From DSYU01 sp964437595 (GTDB lineage: Bacteria; Chloroflexota; Anaerolineae; Anaerolineales; Anaerolineaceae), in assembly GCA_964437595.1 (NCBI GenBank), contig CAYTHO010000001.1, forward strand, positions 1-64,000: a DNA stretch of 64,000 nt, in the 5' to 3' direction. Of this stretch, positions 13,622 through 22,586 are shown one piece after another; within the stretch, counting starts at the first letter, position 1; each line of letters starts with the position of its first letter. The notes under the pieces are model-generated. The model saw only the letters and a program-made list of their open reading frames with translations, ran no database searches and had not been told where the DNA came from. Position numbers and translations under genes: made by a program.

Positions 13622-13650
13622 TTGACAACCCGGTTATTTTTCGCTATTGT
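13622..13650 (+). promoter_or_regulatory. Sigma70-type promoter of the padR-exosortase operon
   Basis: Perfect -35 TTGACA (13622-13627), 17-base spacer and -10 TATTGT (13645-13650), 30 bases before the padR ATG. This is one of the best consensus promoters in the window. Confidence 0.8.
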
Positions 13651-13679
13651 ATTTATACATAACTTTGTTAGGTATAAAT
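13651..13679. promoter_or_regulatory. Near-perfect palindromic operator before padR
   Basis: ATTTATACaTAAC (13651-13663) and GTTAgGTATAAAT (13667-13679) are mirror complements at 24 of 26 arm positions around a TTT centre. It starts directly after the -10 box and ends at the ATG, covering the transcription start and ribosome site. PadR proteins commonly repress their own operons through such dyads, so this is a likely autoregulatory site. Confidence 0.7.
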
Positions 13680-14021
13680 ATGGCGCCCAGAGATCAGATC
13701 CGTAAAGGTAGCACCGATTTTGTGATCCTTAGCCTGCTGGTAAAACGCCCGATGTATGGCTATGAGATCAGCCAGCAGCTCGACCGGCAGCGCGGCGGGT
13801 ATTTTGAGATGAAGGAGGGCCTTCTTTACCCTACCCTACACCGGATGCAGCAGAAAGGCTGGCTAACCACGGAATGGCAGATGGTTGACGGCAGGCGGCG
13901 AAAGTATTATGCGCTCACGCCGCTGGGCCGGGAGATTTTGGAGGAGCAGGCAGCGGAATGGAAAACCTTCCTGGAACAGCTGCGGGCTCTGTTGGGGGCA
14001 AGCGAGGCATGGAGCGAGTGA
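13680..14021 (+). CDS. PadR-family transcriptional regulator, 113 aa
   Basis: Winged-helix PadR regulator: KGSTDFVILSLLVKRPMYGY, EISQQLDR, FEMKEGLLYPTLHRMQQKGWL (recognition helix) and GRRRKYYALTPLG (wing) are all typical. ATG 13680 is used; the upstream extension would run through the operator. It overlaps the next gene (HAAS domain) by 13 bases. PadR-HAAS pairs usually respond to envelope or drug signals; here the operon leads to exosortase genes, so it probably controls protein sorting. Confidence 0.9.
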   Translation: MAPRDQIRKGSTDFVILSLLVKRPMYGYEISQQLDRQRGGYFEMKEGLLYPTLHRMQQKGWLTTEWQMVDGRRRKYYALTPLGREILEEQAAEWKTFLEQLRALLGASEAWSE

Positions 14022-14497
14022 CAGTTGATCAAGTTCTGGCGAATATCAGCGAACAGCTTCACCTGAGTAAAGAAACCGAGCACGAAGTTTTGGAAGAGAT
14101 CCGCACGCACCTGGAGGATGCCGTTATGGATGCGGCTTCCCGAGGGGAAAATGAACACTCGGCCTTGCTGCAGGCTGCCGAACGGTTTGGCATCGAAGAG
14201 GCAGGCGCTGAACTCTATGCCCTGCACACGAACCGCGATGGAATAGATGCAATTACAGCGACGGCACTGCCGGTCTTGTTCGCGATCGTTCTACGGTGGC
14301 TTGCTTATGCTCCAGATGGTTCCGTGCTGGCCTGGCCCCAACTGCTTAACCGCCCGGGTTTTTATATTGTTGCTGTGCTGGCATTTGTGATCCCCCTGTA
14401 CCACTTTCACCGCTGGCGTTACGCGCTGATTGGTTGGGGAGTGTTTTGGTTTTTGACTGTCATTTTTGTTGTATTCCCAAGCATCAATCATTGGTAA
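14009..14497 (+). CDS. HAAS-domain membrane protein, 162 aa
   Basis: ATG 14009 lies inside the end of padR (coupled). Residues 1-75 form the HAAS-type helical signalling domain (VTVDQVLANISEQLHL...VLEEIRTHLEDAV...AAERFG), known to accompany PadR regulators. Three or so membrane helices follow (about residues 80-100, 117-135, 140-160). Likely a membrane partner that modulates PadR; the ligand is unknown. Confidence 0.75.
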   Translation: MERVTVDQVLANISEQLHLSKETEHEVLEEIRTHLEDAVMDAASRGENEHSALLQAAERFGIEEAGAELYALHTNRDGIDAITATALPVLFAIVLRWLAYAPDGSVLAWPQLLNRPGFYIVAVLAFVIPLYHFHRWRYALIGWGVFWFLTVIFVVFPSINHW

Positions 14498-14516
14498 ACG
14501 CACCAGGGAGGACTGC

Positions 14517-15254
14517 ATGGAAAGTACTGCCGTGAATATGCAGAAATCAAAAATAAAGCCGGGAGTGCAGGATTACAGCATCGTTGAAAAGATTCTGCGC
14601 AACCGCATTGACTATTTCATGGAAATTCGAGAAGGTGTGGATCTTCCGGCAAAAATCAGGGCGATGCTCATTTCCAGCATTACCTTTTTTGCGCTGTATG
14701 GCGCGGTGATGGGTTCCAGTCATAGTTTATGGCAAACGATCAGTTCCGCCGTCAAGCTGCCCATGCTGTTCCTGGCGACCCTCTTTGTGTGCGTGCCCAG
14801 CCTTTACTTTTTTGGCCTGCTGTTTGGTTCCGATCAAAGCCTGGGGCAGAACCTGGCGGTCATTCTCACCGGGATTACCGTGACATCTGTCCTTCTGCTC
14901 AGCTGCGCGCCAATTACACTGTTCTTCCTGTTAACCACCAGCCAGTACCAGTTCTTTAAGCTGCTCAATGTGGCTATTTTCACGGTTGCGGGGGTGATGG
15001 GAATTGTGTTCCTTTACCGGGGGATGAAGATTGTTTCCGGACCAGAAAAAGAAGGCGCCAGTACCCGCAAATGGCTGCTGATCTTCTGGATGTTTGTGTA
15101 TGCGTTTGTTGGCAGCCAGATGGCCTGGACGTTTCGCCCGTTTATCGGCGCGCCCGGCACGCCTTTTGAGCTGTTCCGCCAGTTGGGCGGCAGTTTTTAT
15201 GCCAATATTATCCACAGCTTCGGGGAGATTCTAGGTTTCTTGATCGTCCGGTAG
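14517..15254 (+). CDS. Multi-pass membrane protein of the exosortase operon, 245 aa
   Basis: ATG 14517 with GGGAGGA upstream. A soluble N-terminus of about 45 residues (IVEKILRNRIDYFMEIREG) precedes six predicted membrane helices (for example ISSITFFALYGAVMG, LFLATLFVCVPSLYFFGLLFG, VTSVLLLSCAPITLFFLL). It resembles membrane proteins that recur beside exosortase/PEP-CTERM operons, sometimes labelled WH2-domain proteins. Function unknown; probably a structural or permease-like partner of the sorting system. Confidence 0.65.
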   Translation: MESTAVNMQKSKIKPGVQDYSIVEKILRNRIDYFMEIREGVDLPAKIRAMLISSITFFALYGAVMGSSHSLWQTISSAVKLPMLFLATLFVCVPSLYFFGLLFGSDQSLGQNLAVILTGITVTSVLLLSCAPITLFFLLTTSQYQFFKLLNVAIFTVAGVMGIVFLYRGMKIVSGPEKEGASTRKWLLIFWMFVYAFVGSQMAWTFRPFIGAPGTPFELFRQLGGSFYANIIHSFGEILGFLIVR

Positions 15255-15273
15255 GTGAAGATCTGGGGGCAGG

Positions 15274-16845
15274 TTGAAAGAATATTCCAATTCGGGTCCT
15301 GGCGTTTTTGCCCGTCCGGCGCATGGATGGATAACCCATTTGCCGGGTGTCGTGAAAGCTGCCATAAACTTGCTCCTGCTGGCGCTTTGGGTAAGGCTGT
15401 ACTGGCCGGTGTTCCAGTATCTGGCAGTGTTATTCACCCGTGAGGAATTCCGTACCAACCTGATTGTGCTGGCGTCGGTAATCGCGCTGCTGCTGTATCA
15501 CGCGCGTAAAATGAAACTTCGCCTGTATCCCGGCGCGCCGCCCGGATTATTTGTGCCCGGACTGGTTATGATGGCTGCTGGGACCATTGCTTACCTTCTG
15601 GTTGAGCGGTTCCTCGATATCAACACCCTTTCGGCTTTCTTATTTGGGTTTGCCAGTTACGGGCTGCTGGGGTTGTGGTTGGCGCCAGAACGCTGGCGGC
15701 AGGGTTTCCCGGCGATGCTGCTGGTGGTGGGCGTGCTGCCATTTGGCGAACATCTCGAAACGTTTGTTGGTTATCCACTGCGCGTATTCACCGCCATGCT
15801 GGCGCGAAGCGGCCTGGGGGCGCTGGGTTTTCATTCGGTGGGCGTGGATACCATTCTGGTTTTTGAGAGTGGAATTTCTCAGGTGGATATCCCCTGCAGC
15901 GGGGTAAAAAGCCTGTGGACGGGGGCGTTGTTTTTGCTGGCAGCCACCTGGATTCAAAACCGGCGCATCAACCTGCGCTGGATACTGGTTGCGTTGGCTA
16001 CCGGGTTCCTCCTGGTCGTCTCTAATCTGCTGCGGGTAACCATATTAGCTTTGACCGGGCCAGCGCTGGAGTGGACGCTTCTTGCGCGCATGCTGCACGT
16101 GCCGTTGGGCGTGTTGGGTTTCGTCGGCACTTGCACGGTGGCTTTGGCGCTGCTCAACCGCCTGCCTGAATGGAAGGCGAAAAGCGATCCAGTAAAAGCG
16201 GCGGGTAAGCAGACCCTGCCAGTACGGCCCTCCTGGTTGGGACCGCTGCTGCTGGGATTTGTGCTGGTGATGCTGATTGTTTATTCACCCCGCCCGGCGG
16301 AGGGTGCTGCATTGGACGCTGCTCCAGGCTGGAGCTTCTCAGAGCGTTTACGGGTGCAGCCGGCCCACTTATCTGTGCGCGAGCTGGAGTGGATTCGCCA
16401 GGGTGGGGCAGATACGGCTGAACGCTACACCTTTGAATGGATGACTGCTGGAGAACCCGTCAAAGGTACGCTGATGCTCCTGACCAGCCAGACCTGGCGC
16501 GGTCAACACCGGCCAGAGCGCTGTTTCGAGGTGTTTGGGCTGACGGTGAGCGAGTCGAGCACATACCTTTCTGCGCCTGATTTTCCCCTGCGCTACCTGA
16601 CTCTCACTTCTTCAGGAGAATACGGGCGGGTCTCAGCAGCTTATTGGCTTCAGTCGGCTAACCGAACCACAGAAGATTTTGGCCAGCGCATCTGGGCAGA
16701 CCTTGCTTCGCAGCGAGAGCGCTGGGTTTTGGTAACTGTGTTGTTTGACCGGGAGTATAGCAGTCACCTGCTAGAGATCAACGAATTGTTTGCTTCGCTG
16801 CGGGTCACGGTGCAGCGAGGCCTGACGGAAGGAAGGGTTCCATGA
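15274..16845 (+). CDS. Exosortase with C-terminal EpsI-like domain, 523 aa
   Basis: Membrane transpeptidase-like enzyme expected to cleave PEP-CTERM signals. About eight hydrophobic helices span residues 25-295. The catalytic triad is visible: Cys208 in DIPCSGVKSLW, Arg254 in SNLLRVTIL and His275 in MLHVPLGV. Residues about 310-523 form an extracytoplasmic EpsI-like domain (TSQTWRGQHRPERCFEVFG) fused to the enzyme. TTG start at 15274; ATGA overlap with the next gene. Family sublabel (XrtO-type) is from recollection of Chloroflexota/cyanobacterial exosortases. Confidence 0.85.
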   Translation: MKEYSNSGPGVFARPAHGWITHLPGVVKAAINLLLLALWVRLYWPVFQYLAVLFTREEFRTNLIVLASVIALLLYHARKMKLRLYPGAPPGLFVPGLVMMAAGTIAYLLVERFLDINTLSAFLFGFASYGLLGLWLAPERWRQGFPAMLLVVGVLPFGEHLETFVGYPLRVFTAMLARSGLGALGFHSVGVDTILVFESGISQVDIPCSGVKSLWTGALFLLAATWIQNRRINLRWILVALATGFLLVVSNLLRVTILALTGPALEWTLLARMLHVPLGVLGFVGTCTVALALLNRLPEWKAKSDPVKAAGKQTLPVRPSWLGPLLLGFVLVMLIVYSPRPAEGAALDAAPGWSFSERLRVQPAHLSVRELEWIRQGGADTAERYTFEWMTAGEPVKGTLMLLTSQTWRGQHRPERCFEVFGLTVSESSTYLSAPDFPLRYLTLTSSGEYGRVSAAYWLQSANRTTEDFGQRIWADLASQRERWVLVTVLFDREYSSHLLEINELFASLRVTVQRGLTEGRVP

Positions 16846-19724
16846 ACGCAGTTTCTGAGCCAATTAAAAAACACAGGCTAAGTAACCTGGGGCGGGTTTT
16901 GTTCTATGTCTGGAATGTCATTTTCCTGGCGTTTATCCTGTTAGGCTTTGCGCCTGTCCAGCTACCATCACTCATCCGGATGGTCAACAATGGAACAACG
17001 CCATTCATCTACCTGGTATTCTGCCTGGTGTTGATCGCGATTCCGGTTGTGTCCGCGCTTGTGGGGGTCATCTTCTTGCGAAAAGACGCCAGCCGGTTGT
17101 TTGCGTTGGGATACGTGGTCGAATGGCCGCTGATGCTGATTTTGTTCTTCCGCTTTTTCCTTATACGCGAAGGCAACCCGGCGATTACGGTTCTGCTCGT
17201 TTGGCTGGCCGTTGCGGAAGCCTTGTTTCTTTGGCATCTCCTGGACCGAAAAATCGACCAACGCGGCGCTTTCTGGCGATACCTGCGCCTGTCTGGTCTA
17301 ACGCTGCTGTTTTCTGGAACGATTTACGCGGCGGTATGGCTGGCATTTTATGTTCCCCCCATAGCGGTGGGAATATATGAAATGATCAAGAATTTCTTTC
17401 AGTACTGGAGTGAAATATTCCGGCACACCCCAGCGGTGCTCTGGTACCAAATCCCGCTCTCTATCCTGGGTTGGATTCTGGTCACCTTTTCCGGCACGCT
17501 GATCATCGTCATGCCGGTGGCTGCGCCGGTTATTGCGGGCAAGACCTGGCTGCGCAGCCTTCGGAATAGCCTGGGTGAGGGGAAACGCCTGGTCACCCTG
17601 GCATCTACAATTCTACCGCTTACTGTGGTGCTGATTATTTTAGGGGTAAGTATGGCTCAGCCGCAGGGCAGGGCATTTCAACTGCTCAAAACTGCTCCTG
17701 AAACCCCTGAGCAGGCCCAGGATTTACTGCGGCAGCAAGAACAAATCCGCGCGGGCCTGGTAAACGCTTACCTGGCGTCGTTCCGCTATATCAGTAGTTT
17801 GGGCGAGGTACGGCATATCAGCGATATGTATCAATATACTTTGGACCTCCCGGAATCTGTTGCCTGGCAGTTTGAACTGGCCTATGAGGTGGTCATCCGG
17901 CCATTCCTGTATGTCCCGGTTCATACAGTACAGGAAAACCGCTCGGACGGACAGAACTTCACCAATGATCAACAAGAAGCAGCTATTCTATACCAGCAGT
18001 TCTTTGACCGGCCCATCGTGAAAGGCGAGCGCGAAGAAATCGTGCGAGCGGTGCGCTCCAGTTCGGATGGGGTGCAGGCCGAGCAGGCCTGGCAGGCGGT
18101 CGATGATCGGGAGGTGCATCTCAATCTGCAAGAAGTCCGGCTGACGGAGCACGGCGACTGGGCCGAAGTTGAAATCCATGAAGCGTACGAAAACCGGACC
18201 TTCCAGCGCCAAGAGGTGGTGTATTACTTCAGCCTGCCTGAATCGGCAGTGGTGACGGGGTTATGGTTGGGAAATTCATCCGACCGTGGTAAGGCTTTCG
18301 CGTACGTGGTTGCCCCACGCGGCGCGGCGCAGGCGGTGTACCGCAATGAAATTCGCTACAACCGCGACCCCGCGCTGGTCGAGCAGATCGGCCCGCGCCA
18401 GTACCGGCTGCGTGCTTTTCCGCTGGAGCCACAGAGTTTTGCTCTTGATTCTGATCAACACGAACCGGACCCCGGGCCTGAGCTTCACCTCTGGATGGCG
18501 TATCGAACTATGCGGATAAACGGGACCTGGCCGCTGCCCTCACTTGCAGAGAAGCGCAACGTGTACTGGGATGCGAAAACAACGCGTACGATTAATGGGC
18601 AATCCATTTCTGGGAAGGATGCTGCCTGGCTGCCGGGTGAAATCCAGCCGACCGCGCCTGTTGTAGCAAAGCCGCACCGGGTTGATTTTCCAGGGGGGCA
18701 GACAGTGCTTATTCAGCCAGCAGCAGATGTTGAAACCGCGCGCATGCCAGAGAACTTGCGTCTGGCGGTGGTTTTGGATCGTTCGTTTAGCATGCGAGAG
18801 CGGGCTAGCGATGTAAAGCAGGCCATTACCTTTATAAGGCAGTCTGTTAAAAGTGGACCCGAGCCGGACCTTTTCCTTACCGCATCAAAATATCGTGGAG
18901 AAGCGCCAGGGAGGGTTGGCCTGGCAAGCCTTGACCCAGATGAAGTGCTGTACTTTGGCGGGCAGAATGCGGCGGAACTGCTGGCCCAGTTTGAAGAACT
19001 CCAGGCGGGCAAGGTTTACGATGCCATTCTGGTGCTGACAGATGACACCGGGTATGAGCTTTCGGCGGGAGATGTGGAACTGCAGGTGCCGGACGCACCG
19101 GTTTGGGTGGTGCATCTGGGCGATGGTTTCCCACTGGGATACGATGATTCGACCCAACAGGCCATCCAGGCCAGCGGGGGTGGGGTGGCAGCAACGATAG
19201 AGGAAGCCCTGTCGCGCTTTGCCGCCAGCCGGAACATGCCCGGAAGGCTGGATATTGTGGATGGTTATGTATGGCAGACCTTACCCACCAGTGATGCCAG
19301 CGCTTTGGCCGGGTCACTGCCGGCTAATCTTCAATCTGCCACAGATGAAGAAGCCGGGTTTGCGGCCCTGGCAGCGCGCCGGGTGATCCTGGCCGAGATG
19401 CCAAAGAACCACGGCAAGCTCGATCAGGTTTCGACTCTTGACCAGCTTCACGCACTGGCAATCAAGCATAGCATTGTCACCCCGTATTCCTCCATGCTGG
19501 TGCTGGTCAACGATGCGCAGCAGGAACTGCTGAGGAAGCTATCGGAGCAGCAGGACCGCTACCGGCGCGAGACGGAAGGTGTAGGCGAGACCACCCAGGC
19601 GAATCCATTCATGGTCAGTGGTGTACCGGAACCTGAGGAATGGCTGCTGCTCGCTCTGGCAGTCCTGCTTTTAGCATTTGCCGGCTGGCGAAACAGGATT
19701 CGGAGACCTGCCAGGCCGGTCTGA
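16842..19724 (+). CDS. PEP-CTERM integral membrane protein with VIT and vWA domains, 960 aa
   Basis: N-terminal 270 residues contain about seven membrane helices. A VIT-type beta domain follows (about 410-560: VHLNLQEVRLTEHGDWAEVE, YYFSLPESAVVTGLWLG), then a vWA domain whose MIDAS is Asp646-x-Ser648-x-Ser650 (LDRSFSM). The C-terminus is a sorting signal: VPEP at 928-931, a hydrophobic helix and RNRIRR. Size and layout fit the TIGR02921-type PEP-CTERM integral membrane family. The adjoining exosortase is the likely processing enzyme. The vWA/VIT pair suggests a metal-dependent adhesive or assembly role. Confidence 0.85.
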   Translation: MNAVSEPIKKHRLSNLGRVLFYVWNVIFLAFILLGFAPVQLPSLIRMVNNGTTPFIYLVFCLVLIAIPVVSALVGVIFLRKDASRLFALGYVVEWPLMLILFFRFFLIREGNPAITVLLVWLAVAEALFLWHLLDRKIDQRGAFWRYLRLSGLTLLFSGTIYAAVWLAFYVPPIAVGIYEMIKNFFQYWSEIFRHTPAVLWYQIPLSILGWILVTFSGTLIIVMPVAAPVIAGKTWLRSLRNSLGEGKRLVTLASTILPLTVVLIILGVSMAQPQGRAFQLLKTAPETPEQAQDLLRQQEQIRAGLVNAYLASFRYISSLGEVRHISDMYQYTLDLPESVAWQFELAYEVVIRPFLYVPVHTVQENRSDGQNFTNDQQEAAILYQQFFDRPIVKGEREEIVRAVRSSSDGVQAEQAWQAVDDREVHLNLQEVRLTEHGDWAEVEIHEAYENRTFQRQEVVYYFSLPESAVVTGLWLGNSSDRGKAFAYVVAPRGAAQAVYRNEIRYNRDPALVEQIGPRQYRLRAFPLEPQSFALDSDQHEPDPGPELHLWMAYRTMRINGTWPLPSLAEKRNVYWDAKTTRTINGQSISGKDAAWLPGEIQPTAPVVAKPHRVDFPGGQTVLIQPAADVETARMPENLRLAVVLDRSFSMRERASDVKQAITFIRQSVKSGPEPDLFLTASKYRGEAPGRVGLASLDPDEVLYFGGQNAAELLAQFEELQAGKVYDAILVLTDDTGYELSAGDVELQVPDAPVWVVHLGDGFPLGYDDSTQQAIQASGGGVAATIEEALSRFAASRNMPGRLDIVDGYVWQTLPTSDASALAGSLPANLQSATDEEAGFAALAARRVILAEMPKNHGKLDQVSTLDQLHALAIKHSIVTPYSSMLVLVNDAQQELLRKLSEQQDRYRRETEGVGETTQANPFMVSGVPEPEEWLLLALAVLLLAFAGWRNRIRRPARPV

Positions 19725-19874
19725 CGACAACAAAATAATGTATAAAGCAAACAGCAAAATGTGCATTATTAGCATAAATAATACGTAACTTTTTCGTTAG
19801 AACATCGTTAATTATAAGGAGTTAGATATATAGATTAAAAATGGATTAGATCATCTCAAAAACAACCTGGAGCC
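19725..19874. other. AT-rich intergenic stretch upstream of the polysaccharide promoter
   Basis: No gene is seen. Only short repeats are present: AATAATG/CATTATT can pair across about 19734-19777, and TAAC (19786-19789)/GTTA (19796-19799) resembles the core of the padR operator but with a 6-base instead of 3-base centre. Confidence 0.4.
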
Positions 19875-19903
19875 TTGCAATTTGAAGCAAATTTGTGTAT
19901 GAT
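19875..19903 (+). promoter_or_regulatory. Predicted promoter of the polysaccharide operon
   Basis: TTGCAA (19875-19880), 17-base spacer, TATGAT (19898-19903). A 6-bp dyad ACAGTT-TCCG-AACTGT (19911-19926) lies right at the expected transcription start and may be an operator or a 5' mRNA hairpin. Confidence 0.65.
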
Positions 19904-20038
19904 GGTTATTACAGTTTCCGAACTGTTCAATTGGATACACGGTATTGGGGGATTTGTTCGTTTAAAGTGAGGGGGTGATTACTCGGTACGGCTTCATTTA
20001 GGGGGAGTCTGGCTCTAAGGTTGGATTTAGGGGGTATT
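19904..20038 (+). promoter_or_regulatory. Long leader with four G5 runs before the first polysaccharide gene
   Basis: The roughly 130-base untranslated leader has GGGGG at 19947, 19971, 20001 and 20030, spaced 24, 30 and 29 bases. The last two are within copies of ATTTAGGGGG; the final run also acts as the ribosome site of the ATG at 20039. Could form alternative RNA structure or a loose G-quadruplex. No known riboswitch consensus was recognised. Confidence 0.45.
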
Positions 20039-21526
20039 ATGAAGTCTATATTCTTTCGGCAGTGGGTTGAAACAACTAATCCACCGTTACAAATGCGTGA
20101 TGCCTATCGCATTGAGTATCGCATATACCAGGTAATGCTGGTTGCGCTGGATCTCTTGCTGACGTATCTCGCGTTCCAGGTCTCCTTCCTCATCCGCTTT
20201 TACAGTGGGTTTTCTGTATTTCGGCGAATTGACGTAACGCCGGTTTTCTTTTATCAAAACCTGATTCCACTGGCGCTCGTGATCTGGGTCATCATATTTG
20301 CGGCACTGGGCCTGTACCATCCCAGGAACTTGCTGGGCGGCGTGCGTGAATATTCGCGTTTATTTAATGCAGCCACGCTGGGCATGTTCCTTCTGATTTC
20401 GCTGGGATTCCTTCTACCGGAAAGCATGATCCTGGCGCGCGGGTGGGTTCTCCTGGCATGGGGATTGACTTTCCTTTTTACATTGATCGGGCGTTTCCTG
20501 GCGCGCCGCGTTGTCTATCATTTGAGAGAGAAGGGCCATTTTCAAACCCCGGCTTTAATGATTGGGGTCAACCATGAGGGCAAGCTGCTTGCAGAGCAAT
20601 TTGCCCATTGGACTACATCAGATGTTCGCCTTATTGGGTATGTGAATGCCAATCAAGATGCTTCACTGGACGGTAAACTAAAGTGGCTGGGTACCCTGAA
20701 TGATCTGGATAGGCTGATCGAAAAATTTGGGGTTACCGATATCATCATAACCAGCAGCGCATTTTCGCAGGAAGAAATGCTGGCTTTGTTCCGCAAATAT
20801 GGAACCGACAAAGACCTGAATGTGCGCATGTCATCTGGCCTGTATGAAATTATCACGACCGGCATGGAAGTTAAGGATTATGGAACGGTTCCGCTGGTAA
20901 CCATCAACAAAGTGCGAATGACCGGATTCGGTTGGATCTTGAAGCAGATGATGGATTATGCGATTGCCATACTGGCGGTTATCTTTCTGCTGCCTGTGAT
21001 GGGGTTGATTGCCCTGGCGATTAAGCTTGATTCCCCTGGTCCCATTATTTACCGCCGCCGGGTAATGGGTGTTAACGGAAAGCAGTTCGATGCTTTCAAA
21101 TTCCGCACGATGGTTGTGAACAGTGATGCAGTTCTTGAAGCAAACCCTGAACTGATGGCCGAGTATCAGGAAAACTACAAGCTCAAGAACGATCCGCGGA
21201 TTACTCGGGTGGGGCAATTTATCCGAAAAGTTAGCCTGGATGAACTGCCGCAGTTGTTTAATGTGCTGCGCAACGAAATGTCGATTGTTGGGCCGCGCAT
21301 GATCTGCCCGGATGAGTTAAGTAAGTATGAACAATGGGATATTAACCTGATGACGGTGAAACCAGGCATTACAGGTATGTGGCAGGTGAGCGGGCGGTCT
21401 GACGTGGGTTACGAAGAACGGGTCCGGCTGGATATGTTTTATATCCGCAACTGGACCGCATGGCTGGATATTCAACTGCTGTTCCAAACGATACCAGCTG
21501 TGCTAAGCAGAAAGGGAGCATACTAG
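20039..21526 (+). CDS. Undecaprenyl-phosphate sugar phosphotransferase (WbaP/CpsE type), 495 aa
   Basis: Initiating enzyme that transfers a sugar-1-phosphate to the polyprenyl carrier in the inner membrane. Several N-terminal helices, a nucleotide-binding-like middle domain (TPALMIGVNHEGKLLAEQF) and the C-terminal catalytic domain: KLDSPGPIIYRRRVMG, FKFRTM, DELPQLFNVLRNEMSIVGPR, KPGITGMWQVSGR. Start ATG 20039 with GGGGG ribosome site; a TTG 18 bases upstream is less likely. First gene of the long operon. The sugar (Glc, Gal or other) cannot be read from sequence. Confidence 0.9.
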   Translation: MKSIFFRQWVETTNPPLQMRDAYRIEYRIYQVMLVALDLLLTYLAFQVSFLIRFYSGFSVFRRIDVTPVFFYQNLIPLALVIWVIIFAALGLYHPRNLLGGVREYSRLFNAATLGMFLLISLGFLLPESMILARGWVLLAWGLTFLFTLIGRFLARRVVYHLREKGHFQTPALMIGVNHEGKLLAEQFAHWTTSDVRLIGYVNANQDASLDGKLKWLGTLNDLDRLIEKFGVTDIIITSSAFSQEEMLALFRKYGTDKDLNVRMSSGLYEIITTGMEVKDYGTVPLVTINKVRMTGFGWILKQMMDYAIAILAVIFLLPVMGLIALAIKLDSPGPIIYRRRVMGVNGKQFDAFKFRTMVVNSDAVLEANPELMAEYQENYKLKNDPRITRVGQFIRKVSLDELPQLFNVLRNEMSIVGPRMICPDELSKYEQWDINLMTVKPGITGMWQVSGRSDVGYEERVRLDMFYIRNWTAWLDIQLLFQTIPAVLSRKGAY

Positions 21527-21564
21527 GGGCGTAAACAAGCAGTATGCTGTTGGGGAGATAAAAC

Positions 21565-22539
21565 TTGATTATTGTTCAGACTCCACTACGAATTAGTTTT
21601 TTTGGAGGTGGTACCGATTTTCCGGGCTACTTTCAAAATGAAGGTGGCTGTGTTCTCAGCACAGCGATCAATAAATACATATTTGTGGTCATCAAAGAGC
21701 GCTTTGATGACAAACTCCGCATTGGTTACACCCGCACGGAAATTGTGGACACCATCGATGAGATCAACCATGAACTGATCCGCGAAGCTTTACGCAAGAC
21801 AGGTGTTAATAAAGGTGTGGAAATCATAACGATGGGCGATATCGCGGCTGGCACCGGCCTGGGCTCTTCCAGCGCAGTGACGGTAGGGGCGCTTCACGCG
21901 TCGTATTTATACCGAAATATGCCGGTTCCGATTGAGCGCCTGGCGGAAGAAGCCTGTGATATTGAAGTGAATGTTTTAGGGAAACCGATTGGATTTCAAG
22001 ACCAATACATTGCCGCATATGGTGGCCTTCGCCTGATTGAATTTCACGAGGACAATCAGGTAACTGCGCGGGCGATCAACCTGGATCTTGAAATACAGAG
22101 GCGATTGAACGAGAATTTGCTTCTATTCTTTACCGGTGTTACCCGCAAGGCGGAAACGATCCTTTCCGAGCAAAAGAACAACATCAACCACCGGCTGCCT
22201 GTACTGCGCAAACTAAAAGCAATGGCGTACCAGGCGCGCGAGGCCCTGTGCGCGGGGCAGATTGATGATATCGGTCATTTACTGCATGAGAGCTGGCAGT
22301 TAAAAAAGCAGCTTGCGAATGGTATTTCTAACGGTGATTTGGAAGAGTGCTATGAAGCAGCCATTGCTGCGGGAGCATACGGCGGAAAAATTACCGGGGC
22401 AGGCGGAGGTGGCTGTCTCCTGCTTTACTGCCCACCGGCAAATCGCGAGAAAGTACGCAGCGCGTTAAACCAGCTGCGTGAGCTGCCATTCAAGCTGGAT
22501 CCAGACGGAACCAAGGTTATTCTCAACTATCGCTATTAA
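21565..22539 (+). CDS. hddA: D-glycero-alpha-D-manno-heptose 7-phosphate kinase (GHMP family), 324 aa
   Basis: GHMP small-molecule kinase. RTPLRIS-type start (QTPLRISFFGGGTDFPGYF), ATP loop GTGLGSSSA and C-terminal KITGAGGGGCLLLY are all present, the pattern of HddA enzymes that phosphorylate C1 of heptose 7-phosphate. TTG start with GGGGAG upstream. The next genes encode a GmhA-type isomerase and a GmhB phosphatase, which complete a GDP-heptose-type pathway, supporting this assignment over other GHMP kinases. Confidence 0.85.
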   Translation: MIIVQTPLRISFFGGGTDFPGYFQNEGGCVLSTAINKYIFVVIKERFDDKLRIGYTRTEIVDTIDEINHELIREALRKTGVNKGVEIITMGDIAAGTGLGSSSAVTVGALHASYLYRNMPVPIERLAEEACDIEVNVLGKPIGFQDQYIAAYGGLRLIEFHEDNQVTARAINLDLEIQRRLNENLLLFFTGVTRKAETILSEQKNNINHRLPVLRKLKAMAYQAREALCAGQIDDIGHLLHESWQLKKQLANGISNGDLEECYEAAIAAGAYGGKITGAGGGGCLLLYCPPANREKVRSALNQLRELPFKLDPDGTKVILNYRY

Positions 22540-22586
22540 CCCAACCCAAGTCTTTGGGGGAATCTGAAAAAAGGATGGGAACGAAC

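Noticed and set aside
19904..20038. Known riboswitch in the polysaccharide leader
   Set aside because: No match to the c-di-GMP, TPP, cobalamin or other consensus cores that I could recognise; only G runs and a short dyad.
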